From Ilyonectria destructans (Eukaryota > Ascomycota > Sordariomycetes > Hypocreales > Nectriaceae): DNA of 64,000 bases. The number at the start of each line of letters is the position of its first letter. Position 1 is the stretch's first letter. This document shows, one piece after another, positions 22,371-34,034 of the stretch. Below the pieces are notes generated by a model, which did not search any database, had not been told where the DNA came from, and saw nothing but the letters and a program-made list of their open reading frames with translations. The stretch is taken from NCBI GenBank assembly GCA_020740775.1, contig JAHEWK010000004.1, forward strand, positions 2,852,001 through 2,916,000, read 5' to 3'. The translations under genes were made by a program, and so were the position numbers.

Positions 22371-24472
22371 TCATCCCGCGCCGCCCGAGTGCGCAGAGCG
22401 ATACGGCCCCCCATCCTCAACCCCCACGCCGCTCCGCGCCACGCGTGGGCTCGTCCGGGAGTACTCGTCGTAAGTCGGGCCTACTTCCTCCCGTGGCTGC
22501 TGGGTATCGACGACCAGACTTTGGCGCCGGGCGTTGCCGCCGCCCACAACGGTCCGCGGTGTCGCGTCGCCGGAGGCTCGGCCCTGGTAGTAGCGATAGT
22601 CTTGCTCTCGGTTGCGACGCTCCCCGCCGGAGGTGGTGATGCGGGGGTAGTGCGAGTTGGAGGACGAGCTCTGGTGGCTGGGCGAAGATAGGCCGTAGTC
22701 GTCAGGCGTGGCGGCGCTATTGAGAGACGAGACCGAGGAGCGGTAGCGATTACTCGATGTTGGACTCCGGGACTTGTGAGAGCCGACTGGCGGCGGCGAT
22801 GGTTCGGAGCGCCGGACATTCCCCTCTGAGTTGGCCCGAGAAACGAACCGGCCGGGATCCCTGCGAGAAGACCCGCGCTCGTTCGACTTGCTGTAGCTGT
22901 CTCGCGACTTGTGGCGGTGTCGCGTCGAAGTCCCTTCGCTTCGGTAGTCATCAGATCGATGCCGTCCAGAGGTCTCCTCTCGCGCCCGCGTAGACCGGGA
23001 TCCTTCTTCGCCACGCGACTCCTTCCGCGTGGACAGCTCTACAAACCCAACCGACTTAATCCAGCTGTGGACCGCCGTGATGACAAAGTCGTGGACTTCT
23101 CTGTGGCGCGAGGCGGGGAGGAGGTGCCGTGACAACTGCTTGGGCAGCCTCTCAGCTTTGCCATCCAGCAATGGCCCATCGGCAGCAATGGGCAGCTCCG
23201 CGACAATGTAGCTGAGCCGTTTGGCCTCTTGGTCGGGGAACGCCTGGACCATGCGGACCATCCAGTCCTCAAACCCCGAGGGCGTCAAGGCTGGGACTCG
23301 AGGGGTCGAGTTCGGTCGGCCTTGGACGAGATGGTAACTGCACTGCAGATCCTGGTACAGCCACTCAAGGCTGACGAAATCTTTTCGGTGATTAGAGTCG
23401 AACATGTCTATGCTTGTTAGGTTTAACTCCTTTGGACTTGACGGTCACTACTCACTTTGAAAGGGGAGGGCTTCTGATTCGATCTTGTATCGGGAGTAGA
23501 AGGCGTGGAGCTTATCCGGGGTGATGACCAGGGAGTTGATCGGACTGTATTCAGAAATCTACCATGGTCAGTCGGCATTCAAGTTATGGAGGTATGGTCA
23601 TACCAGGTAGTTGGCAATTCCCCGAATCAACTGCCCAAGCCTAGCGGTAGGCGCTCCGTTGTCATCAAACAGCCGTCCCCATTTCACATCGACCGCCGAC
23701 AGCCCAGCGCTGTTGGCATCCATCTCAGGCCCCTCAGCACGCGGCGGCATCAGCTTCGGGCGGCCATGCAGAACGACGGGGCCCCTATCTGAGAAGCGCA
23801 CCGTCGGGCGGGTCTTGGGGCTCGGACACGGCGACTCGGGTGACGCAGACATAAGAGCAGAAGGCCGCCTCGAGGACGACAGGGCGGATACCTTGGAGGA
23901 GGTAGACTCGGAAACGACAGACGACGCTGGACTGTCGGTGGAGCCGGTGTTGGAAAGGGATCCCCGTGCAGAGTCTTGGGTCCGACTTCCAAGTTCGCCG
24001 CCTTCGTCCACGTCTTCCGGGTGATCCTCGACAGTTGCTTGGTATGACCCTTTCTGCGAGCTGGACATCTCGATGGGAGTCGATCGGGGACTAGGCCCTG
24101 CCTCTGTGGAAGGGGTGTCCATGGTATCAGATACTGCCACCTGATTCTCGACAACTGCGCCCATCATCAGTCTCCTACCCATCCCGACGGGCTCTTACAC
24201 TCACGCTCGGTCTTGACCTTGGCAAAGATCTCGTCAAACCACCTCGACTTCATCTCATCAATCGTCAACCGCCTCACCAGCTCTTCGACCTGCTGCTTAG
24301 ACATATCGCTCGCGGAACTCATTCTCTTCTTGGACGCAACACTTGCCTGGCCATCACTTGTGCCAGACACAGAGCCCTCTCTTCCGGCAGGGCCAGCGAG
24401 GGGGGTTTTATCAACTTCACGCATCCCCTCGTGCGACCACGGGCCCTTCTCATTCGTATGTGGCATCTCCAT
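22371..24472 (-). CDS. DUF7514-type conserved fungal protein, Ser/Arg-rich
   Basis: Four exons on the minus strand join in frame: 24472-24205, 24154-23604, 23558-23456 and 23407-22371, giving 652 residues. The conserved domain spans about residues 243-430: VKWGRLFDDNGAPTARLGQLIRG, then the EYSPINSLVITPDKL segment, PALTPSGFEDWM and PLLDGKAERLPKQLSRHLLP. This matches the pattern I recall for the fungal DUF7514 family, whose function is unknown. The N-terminal 240 residues and the C-terminal 220 are low-complexity, Ser-, Pro- and Arg-rich and probably disordered, with RS/RH-type stretches. The start ATG at 24472 is the first in frame; another ATG follows two codons later. No enzyme motif is visible. 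Confidence 0.85.
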
Positions 24473-26577
24473 AGCCCCTCGGTGGACGAAAGCGACGACC
24501 GGTTAGTTTCAGCTCGCGGCGGCTACTCAGCGCTCAGGGGTCCTGCGCAACATGGACGCAACAAAGGTGTTGAGGGAACGTAACAGCAGCGGACGCACCA
24601 CAGAGGAAAAAGTGCAAGAGTACAAAGGGGCGAGGGCGAGAGGGCGGACAAAGACGTGCTTTTACAGTGCTGCACACCTCTCCCTCCAAAGGATACAAGG
24701 AGAACCGGCTGGTCGCCGCCTCCCGGGCGATGGTGGGTTGCGCAGCGTTGATAATGCCAAGCTCGCAGCGACGACTATCAGGCGCACGTGCAGCTGGCGA
24801 CTCCAGCTCGTGGGCGAGGCTCCGGCTAGGGACCAGGACTAGGGGAGCACGCAAGCCGGAAAGGAGGCTGTCGGAGGGAACGCCCTTGTGGATCTACCTG
24901 CAAAGGGAACGAAGTGCAGCGGAGGTGAGAGAAGAGGAAGTGTGTTGTACGACCGGGCGAGAGGCGGCTGATGATGGGCGCCGGGCTGTGCTGTGCAGCA
25001 GACGGGATCCCTGCGGGTGGTGTGGGCTTGGTCGGGCTTCAATGGCGGACGGAGGCTTTGTTGCCTGTGTGATGCGATGCGTGTTATCAGGGCGATGCTA
25101 TCTGCCGAGCCGATGAGGTGCGTTAGGGCGATTATGGGAGAGGTTATGTGCTAGTTTGCAGGTTTGCAAGTTGTAAGTGTCGCGACAGCTGCATTTGTGT
25201 AAGCGGAGAAAAGCCGTGGGTTTTGCTGGCTGCGGGCATCTCCAACTATACAAAACCTCTCGACGAGACGGCCACCACCACGCGCATTGACGCCGACGAC
25301 ACCCTCAAGGGCAAACCGGATAATCTCAACCTTTTTACCACGGCCTCGATTCCGTCCGTGGCAGGGTTCAGCTCCCCCAACCCACCACCTCCGAGCTCCT
25401 CCGCGGCCCTCCCTCGCAGCGATATGCCGTCACCAGACACACCCACCGGCTTCACAATCCTTGGCCATCCTTCGCAACCCTTTTGCGACTCCTCGGTATC
25501 ATTCACAACCCCTCACATAAGTTACCCTTTGTGACCTTCCGGCATCAGTCGCAACCCCTCACACATAATCCTTGACCATTCCCATCCCGCCCACCCCGCG
25601 CAATTGGGCCGCAACGCCACGAGGCAAAATCTGGTGCGCGCCCCGCGATCGCCAATCTCACCGGCCGCATTGCGTCGTAGCGCGAGGCGTGCGCTTTCTT
25701 ATGTGCATGTCGTGCATCCGCCCACATCCGTGGGGTTTTTGCACTCTAGCCGGGCGTCCATCGTCGGAAGGGCTGCGCACAAGGAAGAGGGGGGGACGAC
25801 AGAGACAACGACGGATCGCGGCCGGATCGGGACGGTCCTTTGGTTCCTTGTGGGTGGGCTACAGGGCGTGCGAATCAGGCCACGCGGGGCGGCTACGTGC
25901 CATGGAGCCGGAGGTAGAGAGGGGATGGGGCATGGCTAGTTGTGAGGGGATGGGCATGGGCATGGCTAGTTGCGAGGGAATGGCCATGGCTAGTTGTGCG
26001 GGCATGGCGAGTTGCGTGAGCATGGCGAGTTGCGTGGCCATGTGCACTCGCCCGGTGGTTCTCAGTTCTCGACACAGTCGATATCCAAGATGCTGCACGA
26101 TTAGGCTCTCTGTGGATTAATGTGCAAATGTGGGCGACATGATAGGCGTGGGTTGCACCGTCTAAGCCAAGACCATGTTCATGCGCGTCGTGCTGTACAT
26201 ACAGTAGTGCGTAAGCGGTGAGATATGTATCATGATAGTCATGATTGAGATGGTAAATGATTAGCTATTGTTGATGCCTGTTCTTTGTTTTCGTTGCTGA
26301 TGCTGTTTCTTGTGCTACCGCAGCCTCTGCCGGCCGATGGTCCTCATCCTCCCCGACTTTCTCCTTTCTTCTTCTCATCTCCCTCCCTCCGAGTGCCAAT
26401 AATAACCATGACCACGCCATACACGAAAAGGGAAGAGAAACGCAAATAATGTACACCGCAAAGTATCCTCTCATCCAAGGTCAGTAGCCAACACAAACAC
26501 CTTGGACCCACGCCGCGCCAATACCCACGTAAAAATTAGACACAGTCTGCCTCCAGTACCCAACTCCTCTACTCTCC
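24473..26577. other. Intergenic region with tandem repeats
   Basis: About 2.1 kb between the DUF7514-type start and the 3' end of the lyase gene. Open frames here look fortuitous (GC-rich, low complexity). A short tandem array lies at 25931-26040. No RNA gene was recognised. Confidence 0.5.
25931..26040. repeat. Imperfect tandem repeat, 18-30 bp units
   Basis: About five successive units begin CATGG and contain CTAGTTG or CGAGTTG followed by a G-rich tail. The last units are 18 bp long and nearly identical. An open frame across them gives a repeated MASC peptide, but there is no other sign of a gene. Confidence 0.65.
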
Positions 26578-28498
26578 TTATGCCTTGTAAAGGATATCCA
26601 AGAAACCTGTCGCGAGGTCCACAACAACGCTCTTGTTGGGCAAGGATCCCGCAACGCCATACAGCGCCGCCTGGTCGCCCATGGCCTTGCCCTTGGGTGT
26701 CTTGCCCTCCACGAGGCGGGCGCGCTCCTTCTCGCGCTCGTCCTCAACGACGGCCTCGAGGTCGGAAACCAGCCTCTCCCACGCCTTGGTGATTGGCAGA
26801 GTAACAGCAATATGCACAGCGGGCGGGTTCTGCAACGAGTTCAGGTGCCATCCCTTGGCACCCATACCATCGGCAATGTCGTAGATGTTGAGGTTGCGTG
26901 CCGTAAAGGATACCACGGAGACAAGGGGCTTACCCAGGATCTCCAGCTCGCCTCCCAGTGCCGGGGTAGTGCGTAGCGCATCGGAAATCTTCTTGGTCGT
27001 GCCAACGATCTGAGTGCATGCATCAATGTACCCAGCCTCGCCCATGCTCATCAAACTAGCCCAGCATCCAGCAATCAGCGCACCCGGCCGCGATCCCGCC
27101 ATACCTGGGGACGCATACACGCCGCCAGACCAATCGGCAGACACAAAGTACTGATACGTTCGCAGATCTGCAGAGCGGTAAAGCACGGTGGAGTTACCCT
27201 TGGGCGCAAAACCGTACTTGTGGGTATCGCAGCTGATGCTAGTAACACCCTTGAGACGGAAGTCGAAGAGCTGAGACTCAAAGCCAGCCTTTTCCAGGAA
27301 GGGAACCATGAAGGAGCCCAGGCAGCAGTCGACATGCAGCCAGACGTTCTTGCGGATCGCCAGCTGGGAGAGGGCGACAATGTCATCGATGATGCCGTGG
27401 GGGAAGTTGGGCGCGGATCCGACGAGCAGCACCGTGTTAGGGTTGACGAGGCGTGAGACGGCCTTGACGTCGACCTGGTAGTTGGGCGCAGGGCAGGCGA
27501 CGAAGTGCATCTTGATCTTGAAGTACTGGGAGGCCTTGTGGAACGCCGTGTGCGCAGTCTCGGGGAGGATCCTAAATCGCATGGTCAGCGTCGTTGCGTG
27601 CAGGGGTTCGCGACATGACAACTTACATCTCGGGCTCAGTCACCCCACGCTCATGGTATGCCCTCTGGCGCGCAGCCAGGCACGCCATGAGGATACTGTC
27701 AGTGCCACCGCTGGTGGATGTTCCAGCGGCGTGAGGCGGCGCATGGAAGAGGCTCAACACCATGCTCACCACCTCGGCCTCCATTTTGCGCACACCAGGG
27801 AACACATCGGGGTGGATGGGATTGGCGACGGTGAATTTGCCATACGCCTCAGTCTGCAGCTTCAGCAGCTCATCCTCTCCGTGGTAAACGGCACCCGAAA
27901 CGCAGCCGTCCTCCCAGCGTGTATGGTCCATGGCAGCGAGGGATTCGAGCTCGGCGCGCACAGCATCGTGGGAGAGGCCCTCCTTGGGCAGGGTGAGGTA
28001 GCGGATCTGGTCCTTGGACACCAGTTTGTCTGACAGCTTCGCGACGCTCTCCTTGACTTGTTGCTGAACCTTGCTGCGCACGCCGGGTGCCCGCAGGAAG
28101 TAGCCGTAGAGGATGCGGCGGACGTTGGTGTAGAACTCGATGATGGAGCCGATGATGCCGCGGCCCTTGAGCTGCCAGAAGCTGCGGCGCGTCCATCGCA
28201 GGACGAACAGGAAGAATATAATATTTCGAAATCTGCCAGAGGTAGGATCGCAAAGTGTCAGCTTTCAAAATTTCCAAAAGATGATGGGGGCCCATTGCAG
28301 CAGCTATGAGGGGGTCCAATCGCCATCATGGGATGTCGTGAATCGTCATCATGAAGCGCCATGCGACGGGACGGCAAAAGCAAATGCGACAACGTACAGG
28401 TCCAGATTGAGCAGCGACCAGCTGAATTGGCCCCTCCTGCGCGTGACGGACTCGAAGCCGACGCGCAGGCTAGCTGGTATACGTGAGGAGCCGGGCAT
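26578..28498 (-). CDS. DPL1: Sphingosine-1-phosphate lyase
   Basis: PLP-dependent ER-membrane enzyme that cleaves phosphorylated sphingoid bases to phosphoethanolamine and a fatty aldehyde, the exit step of sphingolipid breakdown. Three exons on the minus strand, 28498-28398, 28232-27627 and 27571-26578, join in frame to 566 residues (yeast Dpl1 is 589). A short N-terminal hydrophobic segment (about 35-47) would anchor it in the ER. The group II decarboxylase fold is clear: AGTSTSGGTDSI, HVDCCLG, and SCDTHKYGFAPKG with the PLP lysine at about residue 354. The 165-nt first intron uses a strong GTACGT donor. The LNLDL to FRNIIFF junction restores one frame, which supports this start. It looks complete and functional. 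Confidence 0.95.
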
Positions 28499-31400
28499 CT
28501 TGTGTGGTGATGGGGGAGCAAAAGCGAGCTGTCGATGATGTGTCGAAGTTGAAGCTCCAGTCCACGACGTCAAACCAGAGCGATGTGGACTACGCTTATT
28601 ATTATTTATGGATTATGGCTCTGCGGGGGGATGGACGCTTCTTGGATATTTTTCAGCGGGGCCACCTGCCGCTATCCGGGGCCCATCACATGCAGTAAAG
28701 GGCCCTGGCGAACCCCTCAGACCCGCCGACACAGGCCCAGCCGAGTGCCACCCCCGAAATGGTCCCCGTAGCGTAGCAGCTTGTAGCTGTTCAGGCGCTG
28801 GAAGGGGCCCGCGGGGACCATGCGAGACGCAGTGGCGGCCGCTAGAGCCGAAGCGGCAGCGCAGTACGAAGCACGGCCTGTCATTGTACATGAGAAGCCT
28901 CCACTGCAGAGTGCCACACCTGGTGATGCTGGTTGTTCTGCGCGCCTCAGAGGGCAGTCGAACGGAGGAGAGCTGCGTGGGCGCAGCCCGTTTAGGGTTC
29001 ACCGCCGGTGCAGGCGGACTTCGTGTTCGCTGTGTTTGGTTGCATCGCGGCGAGACAACGGGTCCCGCGGGGGGCCGTCTTTGGCATCACCGGCCGCGAT
29101 GGGTTCCGGGCCGTGAATCCAAACCCGAGGCGTCTACGTTGTTCTCCGTCTCCGAATGGCTTCAAGTGTCAAGTGGAGCGTGGGTCAGGGTTATCTGGTG
29201 ATGGGTAAAACGCGATGGGGCCTGCTAGTGGGCTGACAGGGATTAGAAACTGGGTGAACGGGAACCAGGACTTATTGATGATATCACCATGTTAAAGTCG
29301 ACATCTAATAATATGTTGCGAGCGCTGTACGAAGTAGACTACTGTAGAATATTGGTGAGGACGAACCCGTCTTGTCGTAAAGCGAGGCAGTTGGGACAGT
29401 GAATAACGCCATTATTACGACTCCCGTTCACGTTGATCATTCTCTCTCACCTACCTCTCACCTAGGTACCTCTCACCGTCGCAATATCTTTATCGTAAAT
29501 GCCGGTAGTCGTTATAACTAGACATGCAGCCTGAATGCCTCCCGCACATCCCTCCCGGCCCCGATCAAAGGAGCGACGGAACGGGGTTTATCCCTCAAAC
29601 GCCGACTCCGATCCAGTACGTACCAAGGCGGCCTTTGTTTAACCAATAGGAGCGGCTCTGAAAGTCCGATGTGCATCCTAGACGGTGACGCATGTCGCTG
29701 CAAGGACAAGCGAGACGCAGCCGGTGGGTGTCACCACGAGGGAGCTACTCGAAATGGAATAGGTGCGCCTTTGCATGTTTCTGGGAGCCAACTTGATAGG
29801 CCAGGCATCCATTGATTTCTCATTATCCTAGACGAGTCATTCGTGGGGTATTAGAGATGACTCTTGTTCCCTGTTGTTGACGAGGAGTTCGACAGGGTAG
29901 CCAAATCGGGCGGCCACGAGGTCATCCAAAACTACCTATCAATCTGATCCTACCACGGTGTTTGGGCTTAATAGTCTGGAACAGGTGGGCTCATCCGTGC
30001 TTACTAAAACAGTCGGGTAGTCGAATGTTGATGAGCGTTTGAGCCAGGATTTATGTGACGTTGCCTAACATGTAAATGATGCTCCCAAAACACGCGTCCC
30101 ACATACAGCCCAGCCAAACATAAGGTCCGAATACGATTCATAAGCAACAGTCAAGGGGCAGCCAATTGAGCGGAAACCTAACACCAAAAAAGCGTATTCG
30201 CAGACTTGAATGATGATATCGACTGAGATAATGGTAGAATGCCATGTTATCTGAACACGTCTTCCCTGCGGCATCCCGACTACCATTGGGTCCTCAATAG
30301 GCAGCATCAACTAGTGATGCGACAACTCGACCGATTCAAGACTGAATCTACCCACAAGGCTGCGAATGATGTTATTTATTGGTGTCGCGGTGTCACTGCG
30401 GACGCACATCCCCTGTTGGACATCGAATGTGGAGAGATTGTATGAACTCACTTGCTTCACTGCCCAGCACTAAGTATGGTGCAACCTGGAGGGATTTTTT
30501 CCGAATACTACCGTAGGTTGACTATTCCCCCTTCACTATTACAACCAAGTCGTAACGCCAGAGGAAACCTGGCCGTTCCGTAATTGTAATGTCGATATAC
30601 CCTGCGTCTGGGTTACAGTTCCTACCGAAATTTGCCGTCACGAAGATAGTCATAATGACCTCGGGCATCTCAACGCTAGCTAGCGTTTCCGGGATCATTT
30701 CGCGTCAACTGTCTGGTACTTGCGATCCCAATAACGTCGCAGAGTGCTCGTGCAGCCTCATCGAAGCCGGATAATGTGCTCTTGGCTTCGATTTTAACAC
30801 TGCAACCCAGTGCCTTGAAAGTTAGGTGATTGACCTTCAAGCCCACTGGCCATAGCTGGTCGGCACTTCGAGTCATGGGCTCTAGCCCAAGCTAGGCAAT
30901 TCTCCAGATGGTGAGTATGTCGACGGTGGAACCCTGTAACCTTCGCCATCGGAATCAGGTTCCGTCCTGAAAATATTTAAATCCCGTCTCCTCCCATCTC
31001 CTCCTTACGACGGACTTCATTGACACTTAGCTACCACCGATTCCCGAAACTCGGCATTTAATACTATCGGTCTCACATCTCCCCTACCTTCGTACTTTGT
31101 TCACTCATAATTGGTCATGCGCGTTACCAATCTGGAGATCGGGCAACACTCTGTGGCCAGTACTGAACTGAATTTTGGTGTAGCTTACTGCGTGATGCTC
31201 TGAGATTTGGGAATCGTGTCACCATAATTATAATGGATCACGGGCCAATGACATGTTGACGAGAGTATTCTGGTAGGGGTCTCGTGGTGTCCAAATAACC
31301 TCAGAGTCTACCCGCCAGCGAGCACTCTTCGACCTGGGGATTAGTGGGTACAATAGTGGTTTGCAGAGCAATCAGCTAAGGGAGTTCGCTCATTCAACTC

Positions 31401-32157
31401 GCCAAGTGGTGGCAGATCGCGCATCTACTTAACGCCACTATAATACGGACTTGGATGCTAATAATGTACCGCACATGGTCCTCTCATAGTCATTTTGGAC
31501 TCCAGAATCGCACAATTTTTCTGGTTCAACGATTCAGACCGAGTAACTGCATCCCGCCTCTCTAATGATTGGGTAATGAAGTGTCAGCAGCCGATTGGGG
31601 ATTGCTGACTCATGGAGGGGTCGGAAAAAGCCACCAGTGGAGATGGAAATTCTGTCGACGTCGCCGAGATTCCAGCGGAACGGTCACAGCGTGGACCTCG
31701 GCGTGACCTCATCGGCACAACCACTGAATTATAGGGAGTCGTTGGAAGGCTATAGCGAGCCCGGCAACCCCGGCAAGCCTGGAGACACTCTCCCGCCAGC
31801 GCCGGGACGGGAGAGCAGGGTATTAACCGCGCCCGGGAGTGGGAATAAGATGACTAATGTCGGCGGATGTCTATTGCTCCCAGCAAAACCCCACTAACAA
31901 CCATGAAGTAATGGTTCCGCAAACTATCGCAATCGTGGTACTGCACTTGTTACTCGTTCACCACTTACGTCCCCTTTCGTCTCGACCATTGTCAAGTCTC
32001 TGAAGGTTGAATTGTCCCTTCTCTACCCCTCTCCTCTACCTGTGGCCTACGTATTCCCTCTGCCTTGGATTTCGACGCTCCGATTGCCCAATGCGCATCT
32101 AGCGACCGACTTACGACCGAACGTGACCACCCCCGATTACGGCGCCGGAAGGGAATC
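28499..32157. other. Long intergenic region, no gene seen
   Basis: About 3.6 kb. The first 700 bp are GC-rich and could be promoter or leader for the lyase; 29200-31600 is more AT-rich, with frames broken in all directions. No tRNA, repeat array or transposase was recognised. The pyrimidine-rich stretch 31980-32150 is a likely leader for the next gene. Confidence 0.45.
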
Positions 32158-33351
32158 ATGCCCTCAGATGCCATGACAGACTCCCCGGCGGGCTCGTCCC
32201 AGCTGCCCTCCTTCTACTCTCCTCGAACCCAGGCCGCCGACGCCTCAGCCTCCCACGACGGCGACAATGCGAAGCAGCCCGTAGACGACCTGTCCCTTTC
32301 CCCCGCTGAGACCCCCGAGACCCCCGAGACCCCCGCCGGCAACTCCCAGGAGCCCCCGCCGTCACTCCTCTCCCCCGCCTTCACGCCGCCCGCCACGCCC
32401 GGCACCGCAACACCCACGACCGCTGGGCCTCGCGGAGTCCCTGTTGACAGCTCAATTCCCTCGGGCGGTTGCGGTTCCAAGAAACCTCGACTGCTCGAGA
32501 CCCTGCCCGAGGTGAAATGCATCGTGCGTGCCCGCATCCCCACTGTGGCCGGCACGGAGATGTTCCTTCACCTCTACACCAACAACGTCGACAACAAGGA
32601 GCATCTTGCCATCGTATTTGGCAACGACATTCGCAGCGAGAGTCTTGATGCGCCCCAGGAGGGCGAGACGCAAATGGACCGCATGGTGCGCGGCGCATAC
32701 ACTGGCAGGTTGTTCCCCGGCCGGATGACTAGTGGCATGGGCGCCGGAGTCGCCCCCGGCCGCGAGGGGCAACCACAGGCAACTCAAGCTCCCCTGGTGA
32801 GAATTCACTCCGAGTGCTACACGGGCGAGACTGCCTGGTCTGCCCGGTGTGACTGTGGTGAGCAGTTGGATGAGGCTGCCCGTCTCATGAGTCTGCCTAA
32901 CAACAAGAGCGGCGGCATCATCATCTACCTGCGCCAGGAGGGCCGCGGCATTGGCCTCGGCGAGAAACTCAAGGCCTACAACCTCCAGGATCTAGGCTCG
33001 GACACTGTTGAGGCGAACCTGATTCTGCGACACCCGGCCGACGCGCGCAGTTACGGACTTGCCACGGCGATGCTGCGGGATCTCGGCCAGCAGGACGTGC
33101 GCCTTCTGACCAACAACCCGGATAAGATCCGCGCAGTGGAGGGGCCGAACCGAGAGGTTGTGGTGACGGAGCGCGTGGCCATGGTGCCGCTTTCGTGGAA
33201 GGGCCGGGGCGGCTTCCGAAGTGAGGAGGTGGAGGGTTACCTCAAGACCAAGGTATGTTTGTCTACTCCTTCTGAGTCTGGGAACAGCAGCTAATTAATT
33301 CGACAGATCGAGAAGATGGGTCACATGTTGGATATGGGCGGACTGCAATGA
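32158..33351 (+). CDS. RIB1: GTP cyclohydrolase II (riboflavin synthesis)
   Basis: Catalyses the first committed step of riboflavin synthesis, GTP to 2,5-diamino-6-ribosylamino-pyrimidinone phosphate, formate and diphosphate, in the cytosol. Two exons, 32158-33252 and 33307-33351, join in frame to 379 residues. The zinc site is visible: Cys220, Cys231 and Cys233 (C-x10-C-x-C, within [18 protein letters not shown]). [21 protein letters not shown] follows, the catalytic and GTP-binding core, and then [11 protein letters not shown]. The first about 115 residues are Pro/Ser/Thr-rich and disordered, an extension common in filamentous fungi. The ATG at 32158 is the first in the frame. The last exon is only 15 codons and ends [11 protein letters not shown], as in related proteins. 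Confidence 0.95.
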
Positions 33352-34034
33352 AGGAGTGATGCACGGCCTTGGAGGCATGAAGGGAATGAAGCTTGTTGGA
33401 TCAGCATTACACACATGGAGTTTGTTGTTGATTTGGGTGCTCTCGATGGCGTTATGGTGGGAGCTCTGTAGATAAAATCTGGTATACCTCAAAACCTTTT
33501 ACGATTGAAAACTGGACTGAAAACTGGACTGAAAACTGCAGGCGAATGGGCTCATCGCGGTTGTTTTCTGTGTTGGCTCTTGTGGTTTGCCACCAGTCAG
33601 ATCATGAGTGCGATGTTGGCTGTGGACAGATGAAAGACTTGTCGGAGCCGTAGTCGACTCAGCAAGCAAGCAAGCAAGAATTAATTGCCTACAATATTCG
33701 ACCGCAACCATTTCGATTCTGCCCAACGCTGTGGCTTAACGGCTCTGCACAACTTTGCCGAGTGGGCTTGTCGCATGCGCTCTATGACGTTGCTGTGCGA
33801 GGTGAAAATTAGTGGAGAAGACCCTGTAACAACCTGCGCTAGCGGCTCCCGTTGGGCCAGGCAGGTGCAGGATTTCAGCCTTCCGTCACTAGCACTTCAC
33901 GCGTCAAGCTCAACAGTGCAACTTCTTTTTTTCTCTCCTACTTTTTCCCTGCGTTCTTCTCCAGAACACCGACTCTCATTCACTTCCCTTCTCAAATATG
34001 CGATCGTAAAGCAAACCACTACCATTCCGCCACA
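33352..34034. other. Intergenic region with short tandem repeat
   Basis: About 680 bp between RIB1 and the coilin-like gene. It holds a 12-bp tandem repeat (33506-33538) and a pyrimidine-rich leader (33920-34030). No gene. Confidence 0.5.
33506..33538. repeat. Tandem repeat, 2.75 units of 12 bp
   Basis: The unit TGAAAACTGGAC begins at 33506 and 33518, with a partial third copy at 33530-33538. It lies in the RIB1 downstream region and has no known function. Confidence 0.7.

Noticed and set aside
32065..32157. Longer RIB1 start
   Set aside because: The upstream extension begins with TTG, not ATG; the first ATG is at 32158.
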